The notes: a model not told the origin generated them from the sequence alone. A DNA stretch of 64,000 nt from Gammaproteobacteria bacterium (GCA_021773365.1 JAJFKF010000145.1:24290-88289); one strand, 5' to 3'. Positions 1 to 9,800 are shown, counted from the first letter of the stretch. Numbers and translations: made by a program.

Positions 1-83
1 CGGGCAGACTCTCCCGCATCTACGGCCATCGATGCCGCTCCGATCATCGCTCCCAACACCACCGCAATCGCTGCAATACGCAT
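1..83 (-). CDS. 5' end of a secreted protein gene (partial, runs off left edge)
   Basis: Only the first 27 codons are visible. The start at 83 is preceded by a strong GGGGGAG ribosome-binding site a few bases upstream. The encoded N-terminus is a classic signal peptide: a short Arg-containing n-region, a hydrophobic Ala/Val/Ile core, then a polar Asp-Ala-Gly-Glu stretch. It lies 87 bp downstream of fecR on the same strand. In the co-directional module at 48236-53252 the gene in this position is the TonB receptor, so a receptor is a reasonable guess. Nothing in the visible 27 residues proves it. Confidence 0.6.
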   Translation of the reverse strand, partial: MRIAAIAVVLGAMIGAASMAVDAGESA

Positions 84-156
84 ATCTTCTCCCCCGCAAA
101 TGGCGAGCTGCATTTGCTACATGCGTGTTAAGAGCCCTCGGCGCACCCGATTTCTA

Positions 157-166
157 CCCCCCCCCC
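157..166. repeat. C10/G10 homopolymer tract
   Basis: Ten consecutive C residues on the plus strand (G10 on the coding strand of the flanking genes). The tract sits between the fecR stop and the downstream secreted-protein gene, about 74 bp upstream of that gene's start. Tracts of this length are slippage-prone and can change promoter or leader spacing. Confidence 0.6.
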
Positions 167-170
167 ACGT

Positions 171-1208
171 TCATTGTTCTTTCGTAATCAATATTGCATC
201 CCCGCGCTCAACGACTCCAACGCCAGGACGCTCGCGCAGAAACCGCACCAGCGCGGCCGGATTGGTGGAAGAAAACACCCCGTCGATCTCAAACGATTCC
301 AGCGCCTGATCTCTCACCACCAGCTGACGCTCATTGTATCGATTGAATTCTTCCACCACCTCCGACAACGGTGTTGAAGCAAACACCAGCCGTCGCTGCA
401 TCCAGGCGGTAACCCGTACAGGGTCTGCACGCCGGGTTGTCTCGACGGCTGCCGCGGTGACCACGGCCTGCTCACCGGCGGACAGCACAGAGGCCGGTTC
501 CGCCTTCGCCCCTTCCACCTGACCCGGGGGCAGAGAAGAAACTGCGACGCGGCCTTCGACCACGGTGACAGTGATGCCGTTCGGCGTGCGATTCACGTCG
601 AATTTCGTGCCAATGGCGCTGACACGCACCGCATCGCTTGCCACGATGAATGGCCGTGCAGACTCCTGCGCAACATCAAACAAAGCCTGACCCTGCCGCA
701 GATCGATCAGCCGCATCTGTTGCGAGTACCGGACCCTGACCTTCGAACGCGCGTTCAAATGCACCGTCGAGCCGTCCGGCAAGGACACCGAGCGCTGCTC
801 ACCGATCGCGGTCACATAGGTCGTCGCCTGCAGCTCCCACCAGAGAAACCCGGCGCCCAGCGCCACGGATACCGCAGCAATCGAAGCGGCAAACGCCCAG
901 CGGCGCCTGGTGCGAGTGGATTTCGCAGCGCTGCACTTCTCCCCCGACCCGGACGGCAAATCCGACAACGCAATCACATTGTCATCGCCGCGCCGCGCCT
1001 CCGCGATCAGCGCCTCCATCGGCCACTTCTCCCGCACCGGAATTCCAGCGCTCTCATTCCACAGCGCGGTGACTTCCAGATACGCGGCAAGATGGGCCGG
1101 CGCCTCCTTGAGCCAGGCGTGAAAGGCCGAGCGCGTGGATTCGTCCGGCTCCACTGCACGCAGCTCGACCAGCCATTCACAAGCCCGTTCATACACTTGA
1201 GTATTCAT
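171..1208 (-). CDS. FecR-family anti-sigma / signal transducer (module 1)
   Basis: A 345-residue FecR protein, a typical length. Residues 1-50 form the cytoplasmic helical DUF4880-type domain (AxxWLVEL...FHAWL...HLAAYLEV). A single membrane segment lies at about 104-124. The periplasmic FecR domain begins with YVTAIGEQRSVSLPDGS and contains the family signatures ALFDVA, IGTKFDVN and VVEGRVAV. The C-terminus (WMQRRLVF...EVVEEFNRYN) is the STN-like part that meets the receptor. The start was chosen at 1208 because it follows the sigma stop by about 10 bp and gives a family-like N-terminus. It is translated with the sigma gene upstream. By FecR precedent it holds the sigma factor inactive until the receptor signals. 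Which receptor it serves is unclear: TBDR1 lies upstream on the same strand, and an unseen gene lies downstream. Confidence 0.93.
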   Translation of the reverse strand: MNTQVYERACEWLVELRAVEPDESTRSAFHAWLKEAPAHLAAYLEVTALWNESAGIPVREKWPMEALIAEARRGDDNVIALSDLPSGSGEKCSAAKSTRTRRRWAFAASIAAVSVALGAGFLWWELQATTYVTAIGEQRSVSLPDGSTVHLNARSKVRVRYSQQMRLIDLRQGQALFDVAQESARPFIVASDAVRVSAIGTKFDVNRTPNGITVTVVEGRVAVSSLPPGQVEGAKAEPASVLSAGEQAVVTAAAVETTRRADPVRVTAWMQRRLVFASTPLSEVVEEFNRYNERQLVVRDQALESFEIDGVFSSTNPAALVRFLRERPGVGVVERGDAILITKEQ

Positions 1209-1218
1209 GACAGCATCC

Positions 1219-1737
1219 CTACTCCAGGCCACCGAGATGCTGGCGAAAACGCAGCAGCGCCTTCGCCAGATACTTCTTTGCCATGGGAAAGGAAATTCCC
1301 AGCCGCTGGCTGATCTGCTGCAGCGACAAACCATAGTGGCGCTGCAGGATGAATGTCGCTCGCACCTTGGGCGAAAGCCCGTCGAGCGCGCGATCGAGCT
1401 GCTCCAGACATTGATCGACGCTGGTCTGCAGCACCGGATCGCTTTCGGGAGTCGCGTAAAGATCGGAGAGCATTCTGGAAACCTCGACCGACGGCGGCGC
1501 GGCGGCCTCGCGCAGCGCATGTTGTTGCGCCACGTGCTGGGCAACCGTGAACAGATACGCCTCAGGCGAACGGATCGCCTCGTGGTCGGGTACGCGCAGC
1601 ATGCGCAGGAAAATCTCCTGCATGAGGTCGGAAATATCGGCCGCGTTGCGCACCCGCCCCAGCAGAAACCGCCGCAGCTGCCCTCCATGGCTGGCGGCAA
1701 GTCCCACGATCAAGGCTTGAGGGTCTTTCTCGGCCAT
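1219..1737 (-). CDS. FecI-like ECF sigma factor (module 1)
   Basis: A 172-residue two-domain ECF sigma factor. Region 2 carries the LRRFLLGRVRNAADISDLMQ and PEAYLFTVAQHV motifs. Region 4 carries LSPKVRATFILQRHYGLS and the helix-turn-helix ISQRLGISFPMAKKYL. An in-frame ATG at 1788 would add 17 residues, but that extension runs through a strong hairpin (1752-1782) and has no family similarity, so the internal ATG is preferred. It would direct RNA polymerase to a TonB-receptor promoter when released by FecR. The gene lies 114 bp downstream of TBDR1 and about 10 bp upstream of fecR. Confidence 0.9.
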   Translation of the reverse strand: MAEKDPQALIVGLAASHGGQLRRFLLGRVRNAADISDLMQEIFLRMLRVPDHEAIRSPEAYLFTVAQHVAQQHALREAAAPPSVEVSRMLSDLYATPESDPVLQTSVDQCLEQLDRALDGLSPKVRATFILQRHYGLSLQQISQRLGISFPMAKKYLAKALLRFRQHLGGLE

Positions 1738-1751
1738 TACCCGATAAGAGC

Positions 1752-1782
1752 GCCTGGGGGTGGCGATTTCCACCCCCCAGGC
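1752..1782 (-). terminator. Strong hairpin between TBDR1 and the module 1 sigma gene
   Basis: GCCTGGGGGTGG pairs with CCACCCCCCAGGC around the 6-nt loop CGATTT, with one extra C in the second arm. It lies between the stop of the receptor gene and the preferred sigma start on the same strand. No clear T-run follows, so it may be a partial terminator, a processing or stability element, or an attenuator that sets the receptor-to-sigma ratio. Confidence 0.55.
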
Positions 1783-1851
1783 AAACATTTATGGCGCGGG
1801 CGGGAAGACCGGCCTGGTTATGTCTTGTAAATCAAGGCCTTCTTCGCCATA

Positions 1852-4800
1852 TCAAAACCGCTTGCGCAATGTGATGGAGTAGCGCCGCAGGCGCGGATCA
1901 CCGAAGAAGCTATAACCGCTGCTGGGCACCGAGGTGGCAACGATAGGCGGGCTGGTATCGAACACATTCTTCAAGCCGATGTGCAACTCGGTATCCGAGA
2001 GAAATCCAGCCGTCGCCCCGGCCAGCTCGCCCAGGCGGACGCGGGCGGTGAGATCGTGATAGATCTGCCGGGGAATGCTGGGTGATCCCTGCTCGGTTAC
2101 GCGGCTTTCGATCAACCCCTCGTTCAGCCCAGCGGCATAGATCAGGTAGCTGTGGAAATACTGCATGTTCCAGCCCAGCGACCACAGCGACCGCTCGAAA
2201 GTCATACCGGCGTTGCCTCGCCACTTCATCCGGAACTGATGACCGGCATTATTGATCGGATCAGTGTCGGGACCGAACTGGTTGATGTGATCATCTATAT
2301 AGGAGCCCAGCGCGTAGAGGCGAAATGAGCCCAAGGTGGTATCAAACAGATAGTCGAGCTGTACATCCCAGGCACGCACGGTGGTACTCGCGATGTTGAT
2401 AGAACTGAAATCAATCGCAGTAATAGGTCCGGCTGTATAGTTCAGAGGCGGCTCCATATCAGCTTGGGTCAATGGGCCGCGTGTCACCCGATCGCCGAAC
2501 AGTCCAAACATCACTGCGTAATCGAGGATAGTCTGCGCCTGGACGTTGGCAATCTCGTTGTTCTTGCGTATCTCGGTGAAGTCCACCGACAAACGCAGGC
2601 CCGGCAGAACTCGCGGGGTGAAGATCGCGCCCACTGAGAGGCTTTCGGATTTCTCCGGATCAAGGTTGGGGTTGCCGCCGCTGGTGCGGTCGATTCCAGT
2701 CAGCGTCATGCTCGTGCCTCCCCGCTCGGGATCGACCAAACGAACCGAGCCCGTCGAGGTGCTGGGGATGATCTGCGCCACTGTCGGCGGCAGAAACCCC
2801 GTGCCAAAGCTGGCGCGCAGAGCGATATCCTCGATGGGCGCATAGCGTAAGCCCACGGTATAGTCAGCCGAATTCAGCTCAGCGACACTGCGCTCCACGT
2901 CGTCCAGTTGGTCCCGGGGCACAACACCGAGTTCCACACCGTTGATCCGATAGTCGTCATAGCGAACCGCGGCCTGCAAATCCAGCGCATGCAAGCCGGG
3001 GCGCGCATTGCGCGGGGAGATCAGCGGAGCGGTCGCCTCCAATGACAAACTTTCGGCCGAACGCGACCGGTAGGGATAGATGGTTTCCATATATTCCTCG
3101 GTCGAGGCATCCTGCAAGCGCACCAGGGCGTCGTCCGCTTCGGATTGACGGTTCTCGTAGAAGGCCGACAACGTCAGATCCCCGCCCGGCAGCTCCAACA
3201 CCGGTCCGGCAAGGCGCAGTGTCGTACTGGTGCGCGTGTTATCGAACGGGCCGCGGAAGCTGTTGGGTGAATCGAGCAGGTAGGGACTGAAATCCGCTGT
3301 AGCCACGTTCAAATCCCGGAAAATATCCAGTTCGCCGGTGAGAAGCGCCGAGAATATGCTTGAGTTGAATATGGGCGAGGTTTCTTCAATCTCACTGCGC
3401 GCGCGACTCCACGAGTACTCTAGCTGACCCAGCCATTCACCGGGCAGGCGCACGATGAGTCCACCGGTGGCCGCTGTGGTTTCAGAGGTGAAGTTACGGT
3501 CGAACTCCAGGCCCGGCATCGGAAAAGTGACTTGTATGAAATTGTTGAACGGGTTGCCCCCCAGTCCGGGGAACAAATCAATGGAGGTATTGTTCGATCC
3601 ATACGGCACCCGCCCTTCATTGTTATTGCGGCTCAGGTCAATAAACCCCTCAATGCGATCGGTGAACTGACGGCGAATATTGGCGCTAAAGGACGTCACC
3701 ACAGGATTATTGACGATACCGGATTTCAGGCCCTGAACATCGGCGGGCAGATTGATGTTGTAACTGCCGGCCGTAGCCGCCAGCGGCGCGACGCCGTCGG
3801 TGGCCAGGCCTGCATACCCCAGCGGCACGTGGGCGATTAGCGAGCCCAGCCCCACCGGGGCGCCGCCGTTGGGATCGATCAGCACCAGCTCCGGACCAAA
3901 GAAACCGTACGCCTTGATATTGGTGGTGGAACCCAGTGGCGGAGAGAACCCGCCGGTGAAATCCTCTTGAGTATTATCGAGGTACAGCTCATAGGCACGC
4001 TCCACGAAGTTCCGATCACCCACCAGCAGAGAATTGCTGTCCGAGTAGCTGCCGGTCAACAACACGTTGGTGCGCCCGCCTTCGAGGGCAAAACCCAGCG
4101 TGGCATCGAAGCGCCGCTTGGCCGAATCGGTATCGAAGGTGTTGTCGTAGTTGGTCGAGAGCTCCAGTGCGTTGTAGTCACTTTTAAGGATGATGTTGAC
4201 CACGCCGCCGGTCGCACCGCCGCCATAGATACCTGAGGCCGTAGCCGGCAGAATTTCAACGCGTTCCACGGCGGAAAGTGGAATGCCGTTGATGTCGGGC
4301 TGACCCAGCTCGCGTCCGGTGAACACCCCGGGCATGCGCCGGCCATTGACCAGCACCAGCGTCTCATCGGTCCCCAGGCCGCGCAGGTTGATGCTGCTGG
4401 TATTGCCATTCAACAGGGTCTGCTGCGCATTGGTATCCGCGACAGTGTTCATCGGCAGGCGGGTCTTGAGGAACTCCTCCAGGTTCGTCGTCATGGAACG
4501 CTCAATCGTCTCCGCGTCATACACCACGTAGGGCTGCACGTCGTCTTCGGTGCGCTCGATATCGGTGTTGGAGGAACGCTTACCCTTAACCAGCATCTCG
4601 GGAATGCCCTTGGTCGGATTCGGCTTATTCTCTTCCTGACTGCCCGGCTGCCCGGCCTCGGACGTCCCGGCCACATGCGCCAGCCTCATCTGCCTCGCCG
4701 CCGGCACGGCGCGCGAGGTCTGCTGCACTCGGGAAATACGCACGGTATGTTCATTGACGAACTCATAGCGCAGGTCGGTGCCCGACAACAGCCGGCCGAG

Positions 4801-5052
4801 CGCCTGCTGGGCGGAGAGCTGCCCAGCCACCCGGGTGGCGATCAGCCTGTCCGCCTGCACGTCTTCGTCACGCAGCACCACCTGCAGACCGGTCTGATTG
4901 GCGAACTGTTCCAGCGCGCCGCGGATCGGCTGGCGTTCGATACTGACCTGAATCTTTTCTCCGGCCTCCTCTCCGGCCTCCGTCCCGGCACGAACCCCCG
5001 TACTGAACATAAAGCCCAGGACAACCGGCAGTACATAGCGCGATAGCAACAT
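1852..5052 (-). CDS. TonB-dependent receptor with STN signalling domain (TBDR1)
   Basis: A 1066-residue outer-membrane receptor. A signal peptide covers residues 1 to about 22. The periplasmic STN domain is at about 35-105 (IERQPIRGALEQFANQTGLQ). A linker leads to a TonB-box-like MLVKGKR segment and the family signature TEDDVQPYVV. The plug contains LRGLGTDETLVLVNGRR and IYGGGATGGVVNIILK. The long beta-barrel ends in Phe (LRRYSITLRKRF), as outer-membrane proteins do. An in-frame ATG at 5139 lies inside a palindrome, whereas the ATG at 5052 has GGAG 8 nt upstream and starts a signal peptide. It is divergent from sigma 2 across a 144-bp region with operator-like repeats. The substrate cannot be read from the sequence; siderophores, other metal chelates or oligosaccharides are all possible. 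Confidence 0.93.
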   Translation of the reverse strand: MLLSRYVLPVVLGFMFSTGVRAGTEAGEEAGEKIQVSIERQPIRGALEQFANQTGLQVVLRDEDVQADRLIATRVAGQLSAQQALGRLLSGTDLRYEFVNEHTVRISRVQQTSRAVPAARQMRLAHVAGTSEAGQPGSQEENKPNPTKGIPEMLVKGKRSSNTDIERTEDDVQPYVVYDAETIERSMTTNLEEFLKTRLPMNTVADTNAQQTLLNGNTSSINLRGLGTDETLVLVNGRRMPGVFTGRELGQPDINGIPLSAVERVEILPATASGIYGGGATGGVVNIILKSDYNALELSTNYDNTFDTDSAKRRFDATLGFALEGGRTNVLLTGSYSDSNSLLVGDRNFVERAYELYLDNTQEDFTGGFSPPLGSTTNIKAYGFFGPELVLIDPNGGAPVGLGSLIAHVPLGYAGLATDGVAPLAATAGSYNINLPADVQGLKSGIVNNPVVTSFSANIRRQFTDRIEGFIDLSRNNNEGRVPYGSNNTSIDLFPGLGGNPFNNFIQVTFPMPGLEFDRNFTSETTAATGGLIVRLPGEWLGQLEYSWSRARSEIEETSPIFNSSIFSALLTGELDIFRDLNVATADFSPYLLDSPNSFRGPFDNTRTSTTLRLAGPVLELPGGDLTLSAFYENRQSEADDALVRLQDASTEEYMETIYPYRSRSAESLSLEATAPLISPRNARPGLHALDLQAAVRYDDYRINGVELGVVPRDQLDDVERSVAELNSADYTVGLRYAPIEDIALRASFGTGFLPPTVAQIIPSTSTGSVRLVDPERGGTSMTLTGIDRTSGGNPNLDPEKSESLSVGAIFTPRVLPGLRLSVDFTEIRKNNEIANVQAQTILDYAVMFGLFGDRVTRGPLTQADMEPPLNYTAGPITAIDFSSINIASTTVRAWDVQLDYLFDTTLGSFRLYALGSYIDDHINQFGPDTDPINNAGHQFRMKWRGNAGMTFERSLWSLGWNMQYFHSYLIYAAGLNEGLIESRVTEQGSPSIPRQIYHDLTARVRLGELAGATAGFLSDTELHIGLKNVFDTSPPIVATSVPSSGYSFFGDPRLRRYSITLRKRF

Positions 5053-5088
5053 GGCATTCTCCAGACAGTAGTGTAGGCACTTCTGTGC

Positions 5089-5140
5089 GGGTAGTGCGCT
5101 ACCGGCCTCGAAAGCTTGATTTTCTCTATCGAAAATCAAG
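5089..5140. promoter_or_regulatory. Divergent control region: two inverted repeats and an ACTACCC motif
   Basis: A perfect 10-bp inverted repeat (CTTGATTTTC, 6-nt spacer, GAAAATCAAG) occupies 5115-5140. A second small inverted repeat, GGTAG-TGCG-CTACC, lies at 5090-5103. The second includes GGGTAGT (ACTACCC towards TBDR1), a motif also found upstream of TBDR2 and TBDR4. Both lie between the TBDR1 start (5052) and the sigma 2 start (5197). The symmetry suggests a protein-binding operator; the 10-bp palindrome could also form an RNA hairpin. Confidence 0.6.
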
Positions 5141-5196
5141 GAAATCCAGGCACGGACAGACTAAGGTTCCGAGGAGAATTTTTTCAGCTGCCAGCC

Positions 5197-5745
5197 ATGC
5201 CCAAGAATCCACACACTGCTGTGCAACAAGCCGCGGCCGCCGCGTACCGCAAGTACCAGGACGCCCTGCACCGCTACGTACTGCGGCGCCTGCGCAGCCC
5301 ACAGGATGCCAGCGATCTCACCCAGGATATCTTTGAGCGGTTCATGAAAGTCGACCGCACCGAGGCCATCCGCAACCCCCAGGCCTACCTGTTCGGCATC
5401 GCCTCGCACGTGGTAGCCGAGGCGCGCTACGCGGAGGAACGCAACCCCGTGACTTTTGATTCTGAACTCACCGACCGACGCACCGAGGACTTCGATCCGC
5501 ACACCCCCGACGCGCTGGCCGACAAACTCAACCTGCAGCACGACATCATTCATGCGCTGCGCCTACTGCCCGACGCGCAACTCGCCACGGTGCTACTGGT
5601 CAAGGGCGAAGGTCTCTCCTATGAGGAAGCCGCCCGCCAGGCCGGTTTCACTGAAAGCACTATCGGAACTTACCTCACCCACGCACGTGCGCAGCTCAAG
5701 GAACTACTGGAGGCGTACTGGAACAAGAAGGATCGGCGCCCATGA
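5197..5745 (+). CDS. FecI-like ECF sigma factor (module 2)
   Basis: A 182-residue ECF sigma factor. Region 2 reads LHRYVLRRLRSPQDASDLTQ with the PQAYLFGIASHVV motif. Region 4 reads LPDAQLATVLLVKGEGLS with the helix-turn-helix AARQAGFTESTIGTYLTHAR. The chosen ATG follows a GAGGAG sequence at a rather long distance of about 20 bases. A longer start at 5116 would begin inside the operator palindrome and is not favoured. The stop overlaps the fecR start in an ATGA junction, so the two are translationally coupled. It is divergent from TBDR1 and convergent, through FecR2, with TBDR2; divergence makes TBDR1 the likelier target. Confidence 0.92.
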   Translation: MPKNPHTAVQQAAAAAYRKYQDALHRYVLRRLRSPQDASDLTQDIFERFMKVDRTEAIRNPQAYLFGIASHVVAEARYAEERNPVTFDSELTDRRTEDFDPHTPDALADKLNLQHDIIHALRLLPDAQLATVLLVKGEGLSYEEAARQAGFTESTIGTYLTHARAQLKELLEAYWNKKDRRP

Positions 5746-6854
5746 CCGTGCAGCGGCAAATCGACCGTCTGATCACCCACCGCGCCTCGGAATGGGTGCA
5801 GATCATGAAACACCCCGGCCCGGCCGAGCAGGCGGCTTTCGTGGACTGGCTGCGCGAGTCGCGGCGGCATATCGAGGAGTACCTGACGCTGGTGGCGCTG
5901 GAGCACGAGCTGGATGATCTCGGCGATCCGGGCGATATGACGCTGACACAGGCCTTCGACCGCGACGCAGTGCTGCGGCGACTAAACCCCGGCATCACTG
6001 CCCTGCCCGGCGCACTGCCAATCGCATCTGCGAACCGGGCTACATCCGCCCCACCCGCGTCGCGCACCGCCACGCGCCGGCGACGGTGGCGCGCAACTAC
6101 ACTGGCAGCCGGCCTGGCCGCAGCGGCGATGATGCTGGCCCTGTTCATGAATCGCCCGCCGGCGACACTGGCCTATGTCACCGCTGCCGGTGAGCAACGT
6201 GCCATCGAACTGGCGGACGGTTCGGCGGTCCACCTGAACGCTCAGTCTCATCTGAAGGTGCAATTCGATGGCGATTCACGTGCGCTGGAACTGGTGGCCG
6301 GCGAAGCCCTGTTCGACGTGGCCCGCGACCCTCACCGCCCCTTCACGGTACGCAGCGCCAATACGCTGGTCGAGGCCCTGGGCACGCAGTTCAACATCGA
6401 CATGCGCAGCACTGCCACCGAGGTCTCGGTGGTGGAAGGCAGGATCCGCATTTCCGTCGATACGCCCGCAAGCCTGGCCTCTGGGCCGCACGGCCAGCAC
6501 CGCGCCACCGTGCCCACAAACGAACTGCGCGCCGGTGAAACCGCGTTCATCGGCACAGGCGGCACAATCCAGCGCCAAGCGCATACGGATATCGCCCGCG
6601 CCATCGCCTGGCGCGAGAAGCGCACAGTTTTCCAGAGAACGCCCTTGGAAGAGGTGGTGCGTGAATTCAACCGCCACAACGCGGCGCCGAAGCTGCGCCT
6701 GGAAGGCATCGCGCCGGGCACCAGGCACTACTCGGCCAGCGTCAACCTCGATGACCCGCGATCTTTCGCCGACCTGCTCTCCCGCGAGGCTGACCTGGCG
6801 GTCGACCTCGCGGGAGAGGAAATCATGATCCGATTAAAAACGCTTGCGGACTGA
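5742..6854 (+). CDS. FecR-family anti-sigma / signal transducer (module 2)
   Basis: A 370-residue FecR protein. The cytoplasmic N-terminal domain is at about 8-60 (ASEWVQ...FVDWLRES...HIEEYLTLVALE). An Arg-rich pre-membrane stretch is followed by one membrane helix at about 118-136. The periplasmic FecR domain begins at AYVTAAGEQRAIELADGS, with ALFDVARDPHRPF, ALGTQFNI and VVEGRIRI. The C-terminal part includes EEVVREFNRHN. The start overlaps the sigma stop by 4 nt. Its last codons overlap the end of the convergent receptor gene TBDR2 by 21 bp, an unusual tail-to-tail overlap. Confidence 0.94.
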   Translation: MTVQRQIDRLITHRASEWVQIMKHPGPAEQAAFVDWLRESRRHIEEYLTLVALEHELDDLGDPGDMTLTQAFDRDAVLRRLNPGITALPGALPIASANRATSAPPASRTATRRRRWRATTLAAGLAAAAMMLALFMNRPPATLAYVTAAGEQRAIELADGSAVHLNAQSHLKVQFDGDSRALELVAGEALFDVARDPHRPFTVRSANTLVEALGTQFNIDMRSTATEVSVVEGRIRISVDTPASLASGPHGQHRATVPTNELRAGETAFIGTGGTIQRQAHTDIARAIAWREKRTVFQRTPLEEVVREFNRHNAAPKLRLEGIAPGTRHYSASVNLDDPRSFADLLSREADLAVDLAGEEIMIRLKTLAD

Positions 6855-9800
6855 AATCGAATAACGTCGCAGGCGTGGATCGCCGAAGAAGCTGTAACCA
6901 CCGGACGGAACGAAAGTAGCCAGCGTGGGCGGGCTGGTATTGAAGATGTTGCGGATGCCGATCTGCACATCGGTATTCGCAAAAATGCCGCTACTCAGTC
7001 CCACAAGATCCGACAGACGGAGACGCCCGACCAGATCATGATAGATCTGCCGTGGAATCGTGTCCGAACCCTGCTCGGCGATGTAGAACGGAATGGACGC
7101 GGCCGGCAGGGTGGCCGGGTAGAACAGATAACTATCGAAGTACTGCATGTTCCAGTCCAGCGACCAGGCATCACGCTCGAAGACCAGACCCGCGTTACCA
7201 CGCCACTGCAGACGGGTCGAGTGTCCGGCATTGTCGATCAGCGGCGCGCCGGGCTGGAACTGCGTGATGTAGTCGGACAGGTAGCTCGCCAGCGCATAGG
7301 CGCGCAACGAACCATGGGTCGTATCGAACAGGTAGTCGATCTGAACGTCGAAGCTCCTGACGCTGGTCCTGGCGAAATTGATTGAGGAGGTATCGATGGC
7401 AGTTATCACCCCGCCGGTGTAGTTCGCATCGATGTCCTCCTGCGTCAGCTCGGCGCGGGTGACCCGGCCCGGCGCCAGGTCCTCATTCGCCAGCAGCGTG
7501 GCGCTGGACACGAAGGAAATCTCATCCGTCTTGTCGATGGCCGTGTAGTCCAGCGACAGGCGCAGCCCCGGCACGATCCGCGGCGTGAGCACCACGCCGA
7601 TCGACAGGCTGGTGGATTCCTCGGGGTCCAGGTCGGGATTACCGCCGCTGATCTGGGTCACATTCGGTGTCGACGAGAACAGTCCGCCACGCTTCGGATC
7701 GGTGGCAAACAGATTGCCGACACGCATGCTCGGGGTGATCTGCGCCACCGACGGCGGCAGGAAGCCGGTGCCGTAGCTGGCGCGAAACGCGATATCCTCC
7801 GAAGGCGCGTAGCGGAAACCCAGCGTGTAGTCGCTGGAACTCAGGCTGGCCGTCCTGCGATCCAGGTCGGGGAAGGGATCACCCACATCCAGAATGGCGG
7901 CGCCGGTTTCAACGCCGTTGATCTGATAGTCGTCATAGCGCACCGAGATCTGCCCTTCGAGCGCATGGACAAAGCGGCGCGCGTTGCCCGACGAGATGAA
8001 GGGTGCGTTCAACTCCAGCGAAAGGCTGTCCACTTCACGGGAACGGTCCGCATAGTACAGAATCGTGTTGCCGTAGTATTGCTCGAACGTATCAGGGTCG
8101 AACTCCAGCGACGCGGTTTGCGTACTGCCCTCATCGGCCTCCTCCTCGCGATGCTCATAGAAGGCCGAGAGCACCACCGCTCCGCCCGGCAACTGATAAA
8201 CAGGGCCGGCCAGGCGCAGGGTCGCACCGGTTTGCGTATTGATGAACGGGCCAGCCAGATAATTCGGCGAGTCGAGCAGGTAGCCGCCGCTGGCGAAATC
8301 CGGTGTGAAGAGATTCAGATCGCGAAAGACGTCCACCGTCCCGGCGCGCACCGCCGGATCCAGCACCAGATCGTTGACAAAGGGCGAGGTATCCAGCCCT
8401 TCCGTACGCGAGCGGCTCCAGCTCAATTCGGCCTGACCGATCCATTCGCGCGGCAGCCTGGCGATCAATCCGGCATTGGCCACCCGGTTCTCGGATTCGA
8501 ACACTTTGTCGATGGACAGCCCCGGCGTCGGGAAAGTCACCCGTATGCGATTGTCGAATGGATTGCCTTGATCTTCCGGGTCCAGTCTGTACGAGATGGT
8601 ATCGGAGGCACTCTGCACGTGGCCTTGATTCGTTGACCAAGACAGATCGAGGAAGCCCTCCAGGCGCTCACCGAACTGATGGCGTACGTTGGCGCCCAGC
8701 GAAGTGACCGTGGGATTGTTGACGATGCCGGCTGCCAGGCCCTGCACATCGCGCGGCAGCTCGATGTTGTAGCTGCCGGCGTTCGCCAGCAGCGCCGCAC
8801 CACCATCCGATTGCACGCCTTCATAACCGATCGGCACATGAGTGATGCGATAGCCCAGCGGAATGGACGGTCCGCCGTTCGGATCCTTCAGCCTGAGCTG
8901 GGTGTCACCGCTGCGCAGGTTGATGTTGGCGGTGGAGCCCAGCAGCGGCGTAGAGCCGCTGGTCAGATCATTCTCCGTATTCTTCACATACAGCTTGTAG
9001 CCACGATTGACGAAGTCGCGATCACCCACCGCCAGGCCGTTGCCGTCCGAGTAGCTGCCGGTGAGCAAGACATTGGTCATGCCAACGAACAGATTGAATC
9101 CACCGGTGAGGTCCAGCCGTCGGGTGCCTGAATCGGTATCGAAGGTATTGTCGTAGGTCACGCCCGCTTCGAAGGTGTTGAAATCGCTTTTCAGGATGAT
9201 GTTGACCACCCCGCCCGTGGCGCCGCCGCCGTAGATGCCCGATGCCGTGGACGGCAGCACCTCGATGCGCTCCACCGCCGAAATCGGGATGCCGTTGATA
9301 TCGGCTTGACCGATGGCTCCGCCGCGGTTCAGATAGGACACGCCCGGCAGGCGGCGGCCGTTGACCAGGATCAGGGTTTCATCAGTACCCAGGCCGCGCA
9401 GATCGATGCTGCTGACATTGCCGGGCAGGTCGGCCTGCTGTGAGTTGGTGCCCACCACCGCATTCATCGGCAGACGCGACTTGAGGAAGTCCTCCAAATT
9501 CGGCGCCATGGAGCGATTGATGGTCTCGGCATCGAAGACCACGTAGGGTTGCACGTCGTCTTCGGTGCGGCGGATGTCGGTGTTGGCGCTGCGCCTGCCT
9601 TTGACGAGCATCTCCGGGATGCCGCGTATTCCTTGTTCTGCATCTGTCTCTGCCCTGCTTCCGTCCTGGACATCCTCCGTGGCGGTCGTCGTTTCCTTCC
9701 AGGCCAGCCGTAGCGCAGGTTGCGCAATACGCACCGCCGAAGTTTCCTCACTCCCGGCGCCACTGCCAGGCTGCGCCGCGCGGATGGCCACCGTACGCGC

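Noticed and set aside
1738..1788. Longer N-terminus for the module 1 sigma factor
   Set aside because: The extra 17 codons run through a strong hairpin, have no similarity to ECF sigma factors and lack a good ribosome-binding site.
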